Made by a program: the position numbers and the translations under genes | The notes under the pieces: model-generated | What the model was told of the DNA's origin: nothing | Database searches by the model: none | The model's input: only the letters and a program-made list of their open reading frames with translations | In this document: positions 1-8,885 of the stretch, one piece after another | Layout of the letters: the number at the start of each line of letters is the position of its first letter | How positions within the stretch are numbered: the first letter of the stretch is position 1 | Origin: Saccharopolyspora gloriosae | Lineage (GTDB): Bacteria; Actinomycetota; Actinomycetes; Mycobacteriales; Pseudonocardiaceae | Assembly: GCF_014203325.1 (NCBI RefSeq) | Contig: NZ_JACHIV010000001.1 | Coordinates: 3,163,501 to 3,227,500 of the forward strand | DNA length: 64,000 nt | Reading direction: 5' to 3'

Positions 1-461
1 ACGGCGCTCCGCAGGCGTTCATCTACGACGCCGCGCAGAACTACGCCGCGCAGGGCACGCCGCTGGTGGTGCTGGGCGGCAAGGAGTACGGCTCCGGGTC
101 GTCGCGCGACTGGGCCGCGAAGGGCACCAGCCTGCTGGGCGTGCGGGCGGTCATCGCCGAGTCCTTCGAGCGCATCCACCGCTCGAACCTGATCGGCATG
201 GGCGTCATCCCGCTGCAGTTCCCGGAGGGCTCCTCGGCGAAGTCGCTGGGCCTGGACGGCACGGAGACCTTCGACTTCTCGGGCATCACCAAGCTCAACG
301 ACGGTGAGACCCCGCAGTCGGTGCAGGTCGTGGCCACCAAGGCCGACGGGTCGACCGTGGAGTTCGACGCGAAGGTCCGCATCGACACCCCCGGTGAGGC
401 GGACTACTACCGCAACGGCGGCATCCTGCAGTACGTGCTGCGCAAGATGATCCGCTCCTGA
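1..461 (+). CDS. acn: aconitate hydratase, C-terminal fragment
   Basis: This is the last 152 residues of aconitase, which interconverts citrate and isocitrate in the TCA cycle in the cytoplasm. The gene enters from the left edge with its first complete codon at position 3. The visible part is the swivel domain, with the substrate-binding stretch [17 protein letters not shown] followed by [20 protein letters not shown], both hallmarks of the aconitase/IRP family. The Fe-S ligand cysteines lie upstream and are not in view. The stop is followed by a perfect 15-bp hairpin. A TetR gene of the AcnR type lies about 8.4 kb downstream rather than directly after the gene. Confidence 0.97.
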   Translation, partial: GAPQAFIYDAAQNYAAQGTPLVVLGGKEYGSGSSRDWAAKGTSLLGVRAVIAESFERIHRSNLIGMGVIPLQFPEGSSAKSLGLDGTETFDFSGITKLNDGETPQSVQVVATKADGSTVEFDAKVRIDTPGEADYYRNGGILQYVLRKMIRS

Positions 462-490
462 TCACCTGCCGATCCGGCAGGTAGCTGATC

Positions 491-527
491 GGCGGCCCCG
501 GCACGTCACAAGCGTGCCGGGGCCGCC
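491..527. terminator. terminator hairpin between aconitase and the LCP gene
   Basis: A perfect 15-bp GC stem (491-505 with 513-527) closes a 7-nt loop and is followed by three T residues on the plus strand. It lies between two convergent genes and probably serves both. A smaller hairpin, CCTGCC-N5-GGCAGG, precedes it at about 466-482. Confidence 0.8.
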
Positions 528-551
528 GCCTTTCCACCCCCAGGCAGCCGG

Positions 552-1976
552 TCAGTTGATGCAGTTGACGCCGTCGGCGGTGATGGGGTCCGGAGCGATG
601 GGCTGCTCGACCGGGGGCTCCGAGGTCGTGGTGCGCGAGGTGGAGCGCGAGGTCGAGGACTCCGAGGTCCACGTCGTCGACGACTCGCTCGTGCCGGACC
701 GGGTGGTGCTGGACCGGGTCGTCGTCGCGGACTCGCTGGAGCGGGAGCTGCGGGTCGATCCGGTCGTTTCCTCGGCGCTGGAGGAGGACCCCGTGGACTC
801 GTCGTCGCGGGTGCTGCGCGGGGAGGACGCAGTGCCGGTGGACTCCGCCTCGCCGTCACCGGTGGCCGGGTCCGAGCCGGTGCTCTGCCCGCCGGTCTCA
901 CCCGCCTGCCGCGGCACCGGCCTGCCGTCCGCGGCGCCCTGCACGATGCGGCTCACCTCGGCCGGGTCGACACGGACCGCCTCACCGTCGGGCGTGTCGT
1001 AGTTCGCGTCCCGGATGGGGATGGTCGCGAATTCGACGTCGCCCCCGGCGATGCCCTGCATCCGCTGCGCGAAGGTCAGCACGTCCCAGTTCCGGTCCAG
1101 CACGATGGACTGCCGCGCCGAGTCGACCAGCTCGCTCAGCCTGGCGGGCTGGGACAGCACGCCGCCGGAGGTCGCGGTGTCCACCAGACCGGCGAGGAAC
1201 GCCTGCTGGCGCACCATCCGGTCCAAGTCCCCGCGCGGGAGGCCGTGGCGCTGCCGCACGAACGCCAGCGCGTCGGCACCGGAGATCCGCTGGTGCCCGG
1301 CGGCGAACTCGGCACCGGAGTACGAGTCGTGCACCGGGCGCTTCAAGCACACCGGGACCCCGCCGACCGCGTCGGTGAGGCGGGCGAACCCGAGCAGGTT
1401 CACCTCGGCGTAGTGGTCGATCTGCGTGCCGGTGAGCCGCTGCACCGTTTCGGTCACCAAGGACCGCCCGGCGTCGGCGGACCGGCGCTCCCGCTCCTGC
1501 GCGTCGAGCCCGTCGAGGTGCGCCGCTGCCGCCGCCTTGCCCCGGCCGTACGCCGAATTGATCTTGTGCTGCCCGTGCCCCGGGATGGTGGTGAACGTGT
1601 CGCGGGGGATGGAGAACGCGGTGGCCCGCCGCCCGTTCTCCGGGACGTGCACCAGGATCAGCGTGTCGGTGAGGCTCGCCGGGTTCTGCCCGGCCTTCAG
1701 CTTCCGCAGCACGTCCTCCGGCAGCGGGCGCCCCTGCGCGTCGGTGCGGCTGTCCAGCCCCACCAGCAAGATGTCGGTGGCCCCGTCGGCGGTGGCTCCG
1801 TCGGTGGCGGCGCTGGTGCTCAGCGCCCACTGCAGGTCGCCGTAGTTCGCCCAGCCGTAGCCGGCCACCGCGAGCACGGTGGCGGAGAGCAGGGCGACGG
1901 CGACTTTGGCGCCCGTGGCGGCGCGGGAGCGGTACGGCACATCCGGCGCGGCGAACTCACGTCGTTCTCGGCTCAA
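552..1976 (-). CDS. LytR-CpsA-Psr (LCP) family cell-wall glycopolymer ligase
   Basis: A 474-residue LCP protein. This family transfers lipid-linked glycopolymers, such as arabinogalactan in mycolata and related polymers elsewhere, to peptidoglycan outside the membrane. A short cytoplasmic N-terminus is followed by one membrane segment (about residues 22-44). The LCP core follows, with DILLVGLDSR, TDTLILVHV, FSIPRDTFTTIPGHGQHKIN and FVRQRHGLPRGDLDRMVRQQ, which carry the Arg/Asp residues that bind pyrophosphate. From about residue 355 the protein becomes a long Ser/Thr/Arg/Glu-rich tail of about 100 residues ending in Cys-Ile-Asn. Such tails are common in actinobacterial LCP proteins and may span the wall. 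The gene is transcribed away from the next gene, leaving a 290-bp divergent spacer. Confidence 0.9.
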   Translation of the reverse strand: MSRERREFAAPDVPYRSRAATGAKVAVALLSATVLAVAGYGWANYGDLQWALSTSAATDGATADGATDILLVGLDSRTDAQGRPLPEDVLRKLKAGQNPASLTDTLILVHVPENGRRATAFSIPRDTFTTIPGHGQHKINSAYGRGKAAAAAHLDGLDAQERERRSADAGRSLVTETVQRLTGTQIDHYAEVNLLGFARLTDAVGGVPVCLKRPVHDSYSGAEFAAGHQRISGADALAFVRQRHGLPRGDLDRMVRQQAFLAGLVDTATSGGVLSQPARLSELVDSARQSIVLDRNWDVLTFAQRMQGIAGGDVEFATIPIRDANYDTPDGEAVRVDPAEVSRIVQGAADGRPVPRQAGETGGQSTGSDPATGDGEAESTGTASSPRSTRDDESTGSSSSAEETTGSTRSSRSSESATTTRSSTTRSGTSESSTTWTSESSTSRSTSRTTTSEPPVEQPIAPDPITADGVNCIN

Positions 1977-2267
1977 CGAGTTACCCCCTGGATGTCGATG
2001 GCCGCCGGTCAGGCTATCGGGAGCTGCTCCGTTCAGCCGTGCACCGAGCGCTCAACGCCGGATCTCCGCTGATGCTCCATTCCGCCGAATTCCCCGCCCG
2101 ACCGACGGAGATTTTGCCGAATCATCACTGTGCGCACCGAAAATGCGCCGTTCGGCCGGAGACTTCCGGCCTCCTCTCGCGATCGTTACCCTGGTCAGGT
2201 AGCGGTTTCGCCTACCACGCGTCACGTTGTGCGGGCGGGCGCGTCCCACTCCCGGAGGTGAACCGGC

Positions 2268-2540
2268 TTGCCCGACGCATCGGAGAACGCGCCCCCCGAC
2301 GATCGGCTACCGGCGCCCGCCGAGCGCATCGTGGCGGTGCGCTACGCACCCGGTGTCGTCGCCGAGTCGCGCAGGCAGGCGCACCTCGCGCAGACCGCGC
2401 AGCCCCCGGAGGAGGTCGCGCAGTGGCTCACGGCGTGCGGTGAGCTCATCCCCGCCGAGTCCGCGGAGGTCTCGCACGGCCCCGCGGGCATGCCGTGCCT
2501 GCGCTGCCTGGTCGGGCTGCCCGCGCCGGGACGGGCGTGA
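2268..2540 (+). CDS. small conserved-looking hypothetical protein with CxxC
   Basis: A 90-residue protein beginning at TTG. This start is chosen because a perfect GGAGGTG lies 8 bases upstream and codon third positions are strongly G/C throughout. The C-terminal part has TACGEL, then MPCLRCLVGL, giving a Cys and a C-x2-C pair that could bind a metal. Small actinobacterial proteins of this style sit next to other housekeeping genes, but I cannot name the family. Its last 95 bases overlap the 3' end of an opposing small gene that also has its own ribosome site. Confidence 0.65.
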   Translation: MPDASENAPPDDRLPAPAERIVAVRYAPGVVAESRRQAHLAQTAQPPEEVAQWLTACGELIPAESAEVSHGPAGMPCLRCLVGLPAPGRA

Positions 2541-2715
2541 CCGCACCGCCCGGTCTGCGGGTCTGGTTGCACTTGACGCACACCAGGCCGCCGCCCTGCT
2601 CCGGGATCAGGACGTGGTCACCGCCCGCCGGGCACTCGCCCCGCACGTGCCGGTCCGGGGGATCGGCCAGGTTCGGGCGCCGTGCGGCGCAACGGGATCG
2701 GCGCACGCGGGGCAT
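2446..2715 (-). CDS. small hypothetical protein, possible zinc-binding motif
   Basis: An 89-residue Arg/Pro-rich protein on the minus strand. The ATG is preceded by GGGAGGAGAG at good spacing. Around residues 28-50 it has ECPAGGDH and LVCVKCNQT, a C-x4-H...C-x2-C pattern that resembles a single zinc ribbon. The C-terminal third is low-complexity and lies antisense to the previous gene, so the functional part is probably the first 60 residues. It could be an over-extended or decaying frame, but the ribosome site argues for translation. Confidence 0.45.
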   Translation of the reverse strand: MPRVRRSRCAARRPNLADPPDRHVRGECPAGGDHVLIPEQGGGLVCVKCNQTRRPGGAVTPVPARAARPGSAGTACPRGRARPPRTRRG

Positions 2716-2862
2716 CGGCTCTCCTCCCGGTCGGAAACGCGCTCGCCGCGACTCTTCTCCAGTCCGCGGAACGCGCTAAAGATCCATCCCGGCGGTTCTC
2801 GGGCCCGGTGGTCGCCGATTCGCTCCGAGCCCCCTCCGGGAGGTCCGCTACCCTGGCCGCCG

Positions 2863-3567
2863 ATGAGCGACATCGACTACTTCTCCATCGTCGAATCCAC
2901 CCACGACATCCAGAATCCGAGCAGCCCGGCGAAACTCCGCGAGGTCGCCGAGCACTTGGAGATCGGTGCCGGTGATCAGGTGCTCGACGTCGGATCCGGG
3001 CGCGGCTGGTGGGCGGCCGAACTGGCCGCGATGGGCGCGGAAGTGGTCGGACTGGAGATCAACGACGAGTTCGTGGCCGCGGCCCGCAAACGTGCGGACG
3101 GCGCCGGGTTGACCGACCGGGTGCGCCACGTGGCGGGCCCGGCACTGGACTTCGAACCCGGCACGTACACGGTCGCGACGTGCCTGGGCGCGAGCTTCGC
3201 GCTCGGCGGGTACCGGGCCGCCCTCGAATGGATGGTCGCCACGCTCGTCGAACGGGGCCGCATCGCGATCGGTGACGTGCACTCCGTCGACGGCTCCTCC
3301 ACCGAGGACCTGCCGTCGCTGATCGAGCTCGTGCACATCGCCGAGGAGTTCGGCGTCGAGGTGACGGGCGTCGTGTCCGCGTCGGTCGACGACTGGGACC
3401 GCTACGAATCCGGGCATTGGAAGAACGTCCACAGCTGGGTCAAGCGCAACCCCGACCACCCGGACCGGCACACGGTGCTCGCCGATTCGCGCCGCTTCCG
3501 CAACGACTACCTGACCCGCGAACGCGGTTCCATCGGCTGGTCGATCCTCGTCGGCGAGCTCAAGTGA
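2863..3567 (+). CDS. class I SAM-dependent methyltransferase
   Basis: A 234-residue methyltransferase. I chose the ATG at 2863 over an upstream in-frame extension because the protein start SDIDYFSIVESTHDI looks native and the upstream frame has no family character. Motif I is VLDVGSGRGWWAAELA (SAM glycine loop) and the acidic residue after beta 2 lies in VVGLEIND. The middle part includes CLGASFALGGY, and the C-terminal GSIGWSILVGEL is typical of small-molecule methyltransferases of the UbiE/ArsM type. Substrate unknown. It ends 7 bases before the opposing deazaflavin-reductase gene. Confidence 0.85.
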   Translation: MSDIDYFSIVESTHDIQNPSSPAKLREVAEHLEIGAGDQVLDVGSGRGWWAAELAAMGAEVVGLEINDEFVAAARKRADGAGLTDRVRHVAGPALDFEPGTYTVATCLGASFALGGYRAALEWMVATLVERGRIAIGDVHSVDGSSTEDLPSLIELVHIAEEFGVEVTGVVSASVDDWDRYESGHWKNVHSWVKRNPDHPDRHTVLADSRRFRNDYLTRERGSIGWSILVGELK

Positions 3568-3574
3568 GCGCCCG

Positions 3575-4048
3575 TCAGCGCGGGGTCAGCACGAAGACGC
3601 GCAGTTCGCGGCCTCCCGCGCGGCGGGCGTAGTCGTCGTAGGCGGGCCAGGTCGGGATGATCACCTCGCGCCACAGCCGGTCCCGCTCTGCACCGGTGAC
3701 CAGCCGCGCCCGCACCGGCACCCGCCGGGACACGAGGTCCACCTCGGCCTCGGGGTGCGCGAGCAGGTTCGCCGACCAGCCGGGGTGCGTGGACTGACCC
3801 CAGTTCGAGCCGATCACGATGTGCTCCGCGCCGTGCGGGACGTACATCAGCGGCACCGAGCGCGGCCGGCCGCTCTTGCGCCCGGTGCTGGTCAGCACCA
3901 GCGACGTCAACCCGCCGAGCCGCGCCAGGCTCACCCGGCCGCCGGTGCGCCGCTGCACCGCCAGGTCGGCGGGCACCAGCTTCTTGCCCACCGACGCGAA
4001 CCACTGCTGCCTGCCCAGGTGCTGCGCCACCTTGATCATCGGATTCAC
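3575..4048 (-). CDS. deazaflavin (F420)-dependent nitroreductase/quinone reductase family protein
   Basis: A 157-residue single split-barrel protein of the Ddn/FDOR-A type. These enzymes use reduced coenzyme F420 to reduce quinones or nitro compounds at the membrane. Diagnostic parts are LVLTSTGRKSGRPRSVPLMY, VIGSNWGQSTHPGWSANL and PTWPAYDDYARRAG, the F420-binding and C-terminal signatures. It follows egtD on the same strand after 132 bases and may be read through from the ergothioneine operon, but no functional link is established. Confidence 0.88.
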   Translation of the reverse strand: MNPMIKVAQHLGRQQWFASVGKKLVPADLAVQRRTGGRVSLARLGGLTSLVLTSTGRKSGRPRSVPLMYVPHGAEHIVIGSNWGQSTHPGWSANLLAHPEAEVDLVSRRVPVRARLVTGAERDRLWREVIIPTWPAYDDYARRAGGRELRVFVLTPR

Positions 4049-4180
4049 GCCCGCAACCCTGTCACACCTGGTCCCGAGCGCGGTGGTCCAGGCCGCTCAC
4101 GCCCGGCTCCGGTCGCCCGTTCCGGTGGGCGCGCGCTCGTGGCGGCGGCGAAGCGGCCCGGTCCCGAGCGCGGGACGAGC

Positions 4181-5152
4181 TCAGATCGCCGTGGCCAGTG
4201 ACAGCGCGAAGTCGCCGCCTTCGTCCAGCCACCAGCGGCTGAGCTCGAAACCGGCGTCGGCCAGTTCCCCGGCGACGCGCTCGCGGCGGAACTTCGCCGA
4301 GATCTCGGTGCGGATCTCCTCCCCCCGCTCCAGTTCGACGGTGAGCCCGAGCCCCGCGACCGGGACCCGCATCGCGCGGCTCGCGCGCAGCCGCATCTCG
4401 ATCCACTCCTGCTCCGCGTTCCACCGCGCCACGTGCTCGAAGGCGTCCGCGTCGAACTCCGCGTCCAGTTCCCGGTTGAGCACCCGCAGCACGTTGCGGT
4501 CGAACTCGGCGGTCACGCCCTGCGCATCGTCGTAGGCCTGCACCAGCCGCCGCGGGTCCTTCACCAGGTCGGTACCCAGCAGCAGCCACTCCCCCGGCCG
4601 CAGCGAGGACCGCACCGCCGCGAGGAACCGGGCGCGCTCGGCGGGCAGGAAGTTGCCGATGGTGCCGCCGAGGAACGCCACCAACCGGCCCTGACCGGCG
4701 GGCACGGCGGCGAGCTCGGTGGTGAAGTCGCCGACGATGCCGCGGACCCGCAACTCCGGGTAGTCCACGGCGATCGCGGTGACGGCCTGGCGCAACGCCG
4801 ACTCCGAGACGTCCAGCGGCACGAACTCCCGCAACGTCGAGGTCTTGCGCAACGCGTCCAGCAGCAACCGGGTCTTCTCCGACGAACCCGATCCGAGTTC
4901 GACCAGCGTCCCGGCACCGGTGATCTCGGCGATCTCCACGGCGTGCCGGGTGAGGATGTTGTGCTCGGCGCGGGTCTGGTAGTACTCCGGCAGTGCGGTG
5001 ATCCGCTCGAACAGTTCGCTGCCCGCCGCGTCGTAGAGCCACTTCGGCGTCAGCCACTTCGGCCGGTCGGTCAGGCCCGCGCGGGCGTCGGCGCGCAGGT
5101 CGCGCGCCGCGTCGGCCTCGGTGAAGTGCACGATCAGTTCGGGCTCGCTCAC
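4181..5152 (-). CDS. egtD: L-histidine N-alpha-methyltransferase EgtD
   Basis: This 323-residue enzyme trimethylates histidine with three SAM to give hercynine, the first step of ergothioneine synthesis. It has the EgtD fold markers LPEYYQTRAEHNIL (histidine-binding Tyr and Asn), LVELGSGSSEKTRLLL (SAM loop) and FLGGTIGNF, and ends with the expected DEGGDFALSLA. Length matches the mycobacterial enzyme (about 320). The GTG start overlaps the egtC stop as GTGA, indicating translational coupling and last position in the egtABCD operon. Confidence 0.96.
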   Translation of the reverse strand: MSEPELIVHFTEADAARDLRADARAGLTDRPKWLTPKWLYDAAGSELFERITALPEYYQTRAEHNILTRHAVEIAEITGAGTLVELGSGSSEKTRLLLDALRKTSTLREFVPLDVSESALRQAVTAIAVDYPELRVRGIVGDFTTELAAVPAGQGRLVAFLGGTIGNFLPAERARFLAAVRSSLRPGEWLLLGTDLVKDPRRLVQAYDDAQGVTAEFDRNVLRVLNRELDAEFDADAFEHVARWNAEQEWIEMRLRASRAMRVPVAGLGLTVELERGEEIRTEISAKFRRERVAGELADAGFELSRWWLDEGGDFALSLATAI

Positions 5153-5904
5153 GGTAGTTCCCCCTCGTCCACTGGCTGAACACGCACGTCGCGGGAGTCG
5201 GCGACGACGAGGCTGCGGTCGGGCACCGCCGTCCACTGCTCGTCGTCGCCGAACGGTTCGGACGACACCGTCACCGAGCCCTCGCCGCGCCGCACGGACA
5301 GCGCGTGGCCCCACGTGGTGGCGATGAGCGTGGTGCCGTCGGTGAGCAGCAGGTTCATCCGGGACTCCGGCCTGGTCCGCACCACCTGCCCCAGCACCTC
5401 GCGCACCGCCTCGGCCGGGTCCGCGCCGCGCCGCAGCCGATGGCGCAGCAGCGCCCACAGCACCGCGGAATCCGTCGGGGCCTCCAAGGTCATCAGGTCG
5501 ACCACGTCGAGGTCACCGGCCGCCTTCGCCAACGACTCGGGCCAGCCCGCCACGACCCCGTTGTGGCTGAACGACCAGCGCCCGTCGGCGAAGGGGGCGC
5601 AGGCCGTCTCGATCACCGGCATGCCGACCGTCGCCGAGCGCACCGCCGCCAGCACCGCGCCCGCGCGCTGCCTGCGGGCGAGCCCGGCGAAGGCGGTGTC
5701 CGTCCACATCGGAACCGCGGCGCGGTAGCGGGCGGGTTCGCCGTCGTCCTCGTACCAGCCGACGCCGAACCCGTCGACGTTGACGGTCCCGCCGCCGCGC
5801 ATGTCCCGCGGCGACCAGGTCTGCTCCAGCAGCGAATGCGCCGGGTCCAGCAACAGCTCCGCCAGCGGGACCGGCGGCCCGAGATAGCCCAGGTGCCTGC
5901 ACAT
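5149..5904 (-). CDS. egtC: ergothioneine biosynthesis amidohydrolase EgtC
   Basis: A 251-residue Ntn-type (class II glutamine amidotransferase-like) hydrolase that removes glutamate from the gamma-glutamyl-hercynylcysteine sulfoxide made by EgtB. The sequence starts MCRHLGYLG, so Cys2 becomes the N-terminal nucleophile after Met removal. NVDGFGVGWY, AVRSATVGMPV and FSHNGVVAGW are standard family motifs. It starts 6 bases after egtB and its stop overlaps the egtD start. Confidence 0.95.
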   Translation of the reverse strand: MCRHLGYLGPPVPLAELLLDPAHSLLEQTWSPRDMRGGGTVNVDGFGVGWYEDDGEPARYRAAVPMWTDTAFAGLARRQRAGAVLAAVRSATVGMPVIETACAPFADGRWSFSHNGVVAGWPESLAKAAGDLDVVDLMTLEAPTDSAVLWALLRHRLRRGADPAEAVREVLGQVVRTRPESRMNLLLTDGTTLIATTWGHALSVRRGEGSVTVSSEPFGDDEQWTAVPDRSLVVADSRDVRVQPVDEGELP

Positions 5905-5910
5905 GCCGGG

Positions 5911-7299
5911 TCAGCCGAGCTCGCCCGGACGCGGTGTGCGCGCGCAGCGGAACCCGGCGAAGATCTGCCGCCGGATCGGCAGGTCCCAGTTGCGGAAGCT
6001 GCCCCGGCAGGCCGCTGCGTCGGTGCCGAACGAACCGCCGCGCAGCACCTTGTGCTCGGGGCCGAAGAACACCTCCGAGTACTCCCGGTACGGGAACGCG
6101 CCGAACCCCGGGTACGGCAGGAAGTCCGAGGACGTCCACTCCCACACGTCCCCGATGAGCTGCCGCGCTCCGCACGGGGCGGCGCCGCGCGGGTACGCCC
6201 CGGCCGGTGCGGGCTGCAGGTGCCGCTGGCCGAGGTTCGCGTGCTCCGGCCCCGGATCCTCGTCGCCCCACGGGTAGCGCAGCGACCGGCCGGTGCTCGG
6301 GTCGTGGCGGGCGGCCTTCTCCCACTCCTGCTCGGTGGGCAGCCGCTTGCCCGCCCACCGCGCGTACGCCTCGGCCTCGTGGAAGCTGACGTGCAGCACG
6401 GGTTCGTCGTCGGGCAGCGGTTCGACGTGCCCGAAACGCCGCCGCAGCCAGCTAGCGCCGTCGCGCCGCCAGAACCGGGGTGCGCCGAGTCCCGCGTGCT
6501 GCCGGTAGGCCCAGCCCGCGTCGCTCCACCACTGGGGCGAGTCGTAGCCGCCGCCGTCGACGAAGCGCCGGTAGGCGCCGTTGGTGACGGGCGTGGTGTC
6601 GATGAGGAAGTCCGCGACGTGCACCTGGTGAGCGGGGCGCTCGTTGTCCAGCGCCCACGGCTCGGTGGAGGTGCCCATCGTGAACGGGCCGCCGGGCACG
6701 AGGACTTCCGCCGCGAGGTCTCCGGAGGCGGCGGGCGGCGGCTCGGCCGTCAGCACCGGCGGTCCGTCGCGCAGCTGGTGGGTGGCCAGCATCGTCTCGT
6801 CGTGCTGCTGCTCGTGCTGCACGATCATGCCGAACGCGAACGCCTGCTCCACCAGCCGCCTGCCCTCCAGCGGGGCGCGGTCGAGCAGGTCCAACACCTT
6901 CTGCCGCACGGTGCCCACGTAGGAGCGGGCTTCGGCCGGCCCGAGCAGCGGCAACTGCGGCCGGTCGCGGCGCGGGTGCTGGAAGGCGTCGTAGAGGTCG
7001 TCGATGTCGGGGCGGATCGCCTCGGCACCGCCGACGTCGCGCACCAGCCAGAGCTCCTCCTGGCTGCCGATGTGCGCGAGGTCCCACACCAGCGGCGACA
7101 TCAGCGGCGAGTGCTGGCGCGTGAGGTCGTCGTCGTCGACGCTCTCGGTGAGCGCGGCGCTGCGTTCGCGGGTGCGGATCAGTTCGCCGGCCACGCGCGA
7201 GCGCAGCCGTTCGACGCCGAGTTCGGCGAGGTCGCCGCGGCTGACCTCCGGCGCGGTGTCCGTCTCGGGATCGGTGTGTGCTTTCGACCTGGTGCTCAC
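5911..7299 (-). CDS. egtB: hercynine oxygenase (sulfoxide synthase) EgtB
   Basis: A 462-residue non-heme iron enzyme joining gamma-glutamylcysteine to hercynine with O2. The GTG start follows GGAGGTGACCCG. The N-terminal DinB-like half carries the iron ligands: one His in VWDLAHIG and two in IVQHEQQHDETM (H-x3-H). The C-terminal half is the formylglycine-generating-enzyme-like domain (VPGGPFTMGTS, RLPTEQEWEKAA, GDVWEWTSSDF, VLRGGSFGTD, FRNWDLP). Using gamma-Glu-Cys fits the EgtA gene upstream. It lies between egtA (83-base gap) and egtC. Confidence 0.96.
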   Translation of the reverse strand: MSTRSKAHTDPETDTAPEVSRGDLAELGVERLRSRVAGELIRTRERSAALTESVDDDDLTRQHSPLMSPLVWDLAHIGSQEELWLVRDVGGAEAIRPDIDDLYDAFQHPRRDRPQLPLLGPAEARSYVGTVRQKVLDLLDRAPLEGRRLVEQAFAFGMIVQHEQQHDETMLATHQLRDGPPVLTAEPPPAASGDLAAEVLVPGGPFTMGTSTEPWALDNERPAHQVHVADFLIDTTPVTNGAYRRFVDGGGYDSPQWWSDAGWAYRQHAGLGAPRFWRRDGASWLRRRFGHVEPLPDDEPVLHVSFHEAEAYARWAGKRLPTEQEWEKAARHDPSTGRSLRYPWGDEDPGPEHANLGQRHLQPAPAGAYPRGAAPCGARQLIGDVWEWTSSDFLPYPGFGAFPYREYSEVFFGPEHKVLRGGSFGTDAAACRGSFRNWDLPIRRQIFAGFRCARTPRPGELG

Positions 7300-7382
7300 C
7301 GGGTCACCTCCAAGTTCGCGGGAAACGAGCGCGCTCGGGGAGTCGTCGCCCCTGCCCCGACGCGCGGGACTGCACGCGTCGA

Positions 7383-8621
7383 TCAGCGGGCGTCGGCGAG
7401 CCGCCGGGCCACCGCATCGGCCAGCGGGCCCACCAGTTCCGGTGCTTCGCCCAGGTCGTCGAGACATCGACAGGCGAGCTCCACGACCGCGGTCGCGGTC
7501 CGCGCCAGCACCGGGTCGGCCAGCCCGCGGCGTGCCGCGTCGACCCACCTGCCGGTCACCGGGGCGGCCAGCTCCAGCACCTCGTCCACGGTGGACTCGT
7601 CGTGGAACAGCGCGATCAGCGCCGCGGCGGGCAGCATCCACCCGTCGCCGAACTGCGCGTCGAGGTACCGCACCTCCAGGTAACCGCGCGGTCGCACCGG
7701 CGGGAACATCGTGGTCAGGTGGTAGTCGAGGTCGTCGAACGTCGGCGGCGCCGGCAACGCCCCGCCGATCCACTCGGCGAAGGTCACCCCGCCCGGCGCG
7801 CCCCAGTCGGCGCCGTCGCGGCGCAGGCACAGCAGCGCGGTGTCGAGCACCCGCCGCGCCCAGTCCGCCGCCGGATCGGCCGTCGCCGGGCCGGGGCGCA
7901 TCCGCGGGATGTCGGTGCGCAGCAGCGACCGGGTGCGCGCCGACGCCCATCCGGTGGGCTCGCCGAACAGCTCCGGCGAGTTCGCGAACGCGGCGATCAG
8001 CACCGGCCCCAGCGCGTGCAGCGCGGCCCAGCGCGGCGCGACCCGGTGCGGTTCACCCGCGTCGAGGCACACCTGCACCCCGGCGGTGCTGCACATCATG
8101 AGGCGCCCGCCGATGCCGATGCGGTCGAACGCGCATTCCATCGCCGCGTAGCGCGGCACGTGCAGCAGGCGGTGCGGAGTGCGCCACGGGTCCGTGCCGT
8201 GCTCCCCCAGCAGCAGTTCGGCATCGGCGAGCCTGCGCCGGACGTGCTCGGCGTCGGCGGCGACCGTGTCGAGCAGGGAGCGCATCGAGGGCGACGGAAG
8301 ACTGGAGACCTCGACCTGGCCGCCGGGTTCGACGGTGAGCGCGGAGCCGTGCGGCAGCGGGCGCTGCGGGCTGTCCGGGACCAGGGAGTGCGGGGCGTGC
8401 GGGCCGAGCGCGCGGATCAGCGTCTCGGCATCGAGCGGTCTGCGCGGATCATCGGCGTGGTGGACGGTCCATTCGAGTTCGACGCCGAGCAGCCTCGGGG
8501 GCCCGTGCTTGAAGCAGACCGAGGCCACGTAGGTCTCGGCCTCGGCGCGAGTGCGGATGCGGGAGCTGGGGACCTCGGCGGGCGGGCGCGCCGCGGTCGC
8601 GGAATCGATCGACACGGTCAT
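7383..8621 (-). CDS. egtA: glutamate-cysteine ligase EgtA
   Basis: A 412-residue ATP-dependent ligase making gamma-glutamylcysteine for EgtB. I chose the ATG at 8621 because AGGTGG lies 8 bases upstream; two GTG codons just before it are less well placed. Family parts are LLGVELEWTVHH, LTVEPGGQVEVSS (substrate Glu/Arg region), MMCSTAGVQVCLDAG and PPVRPRGYLEVRYLDAQ. It opens the egtABCD operon, reading away from the acnR gene through a 264-bp divergent region. Confidence 0.95.
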   Translation of the reverse strand: MTVSIDSATAARPPAEVPSSRIRTRAEAETYVASVCFKHGPPRLLGVELEWTVHHADDPRRPLDAETLIRALGPHAPHSLVPDSPQRPLPHGSALTVEPGGQVEVSSLPSPSMRSLLDTVAADAEHVRRRLADAELLLGEHGTDPWRTPHRLLHVPRYAAMECAFDRIGIGGRLMMCSTAGVQVCLDAGEPHRVAPRWAALHALGPVLIAAFANSPELFGEPTGWASARTRSLLRTDIPRMRPGPATADPAADWARRVLDTALLCLRRDGADWGAPGGVTFAEWIGGALPAPPTFDDLDYHLTTMFPPVRPRGYLEVRYLDAQFGDGWMLPAAALIALFHDESTVDEVLELAAPVTGRWVDAARRGLADPVLARTATAVVELACRCLDDLGEAPELVGPLADAVARRLADAR

Positions 8622-8832
8622 GCTGATCACCACCTGGGTGGGGAACCGACGCTACCGAGGACCGACGTTGGTCGCGCCCGTCCGGTCGAGCGCCCGGCAC
8701 GATTCGCGAAGGAACAGCAGGAATGACACGAATCGGACGAACATCACTCGAATTGGCGGGATCGGCGCGCAGGTGTGCGGAAAAGTCCAGTGCCTGTGCG
8801 AGATGATTCCCCAACAGGTGGACGGTTGCCAA

Positions 8833-8852
8833 CAATACGTACGTACGGATTG
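8833..8852. promoter_or_regulatory. candidate AcnR operator (20-bp inverted repeat)
   Basis: CAATACGTACGTACGGATTG is a 10+10 inverted repeat with one mismatched pair, 33 bases before the acnR start and 211 bases before egtA. Its centre contains the 10-bp palindrome TACGTACGTA. TetR proteins usually bind such sites over their own promoters, and the known corynebacterial AcnR site also has paired GTAC-type half-sites (recalled, not computed). Confidence 0.55.
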
Positions 8853-8885
8853 CATTGGGCGCCGCCGACCTGGGACGATCATCCA

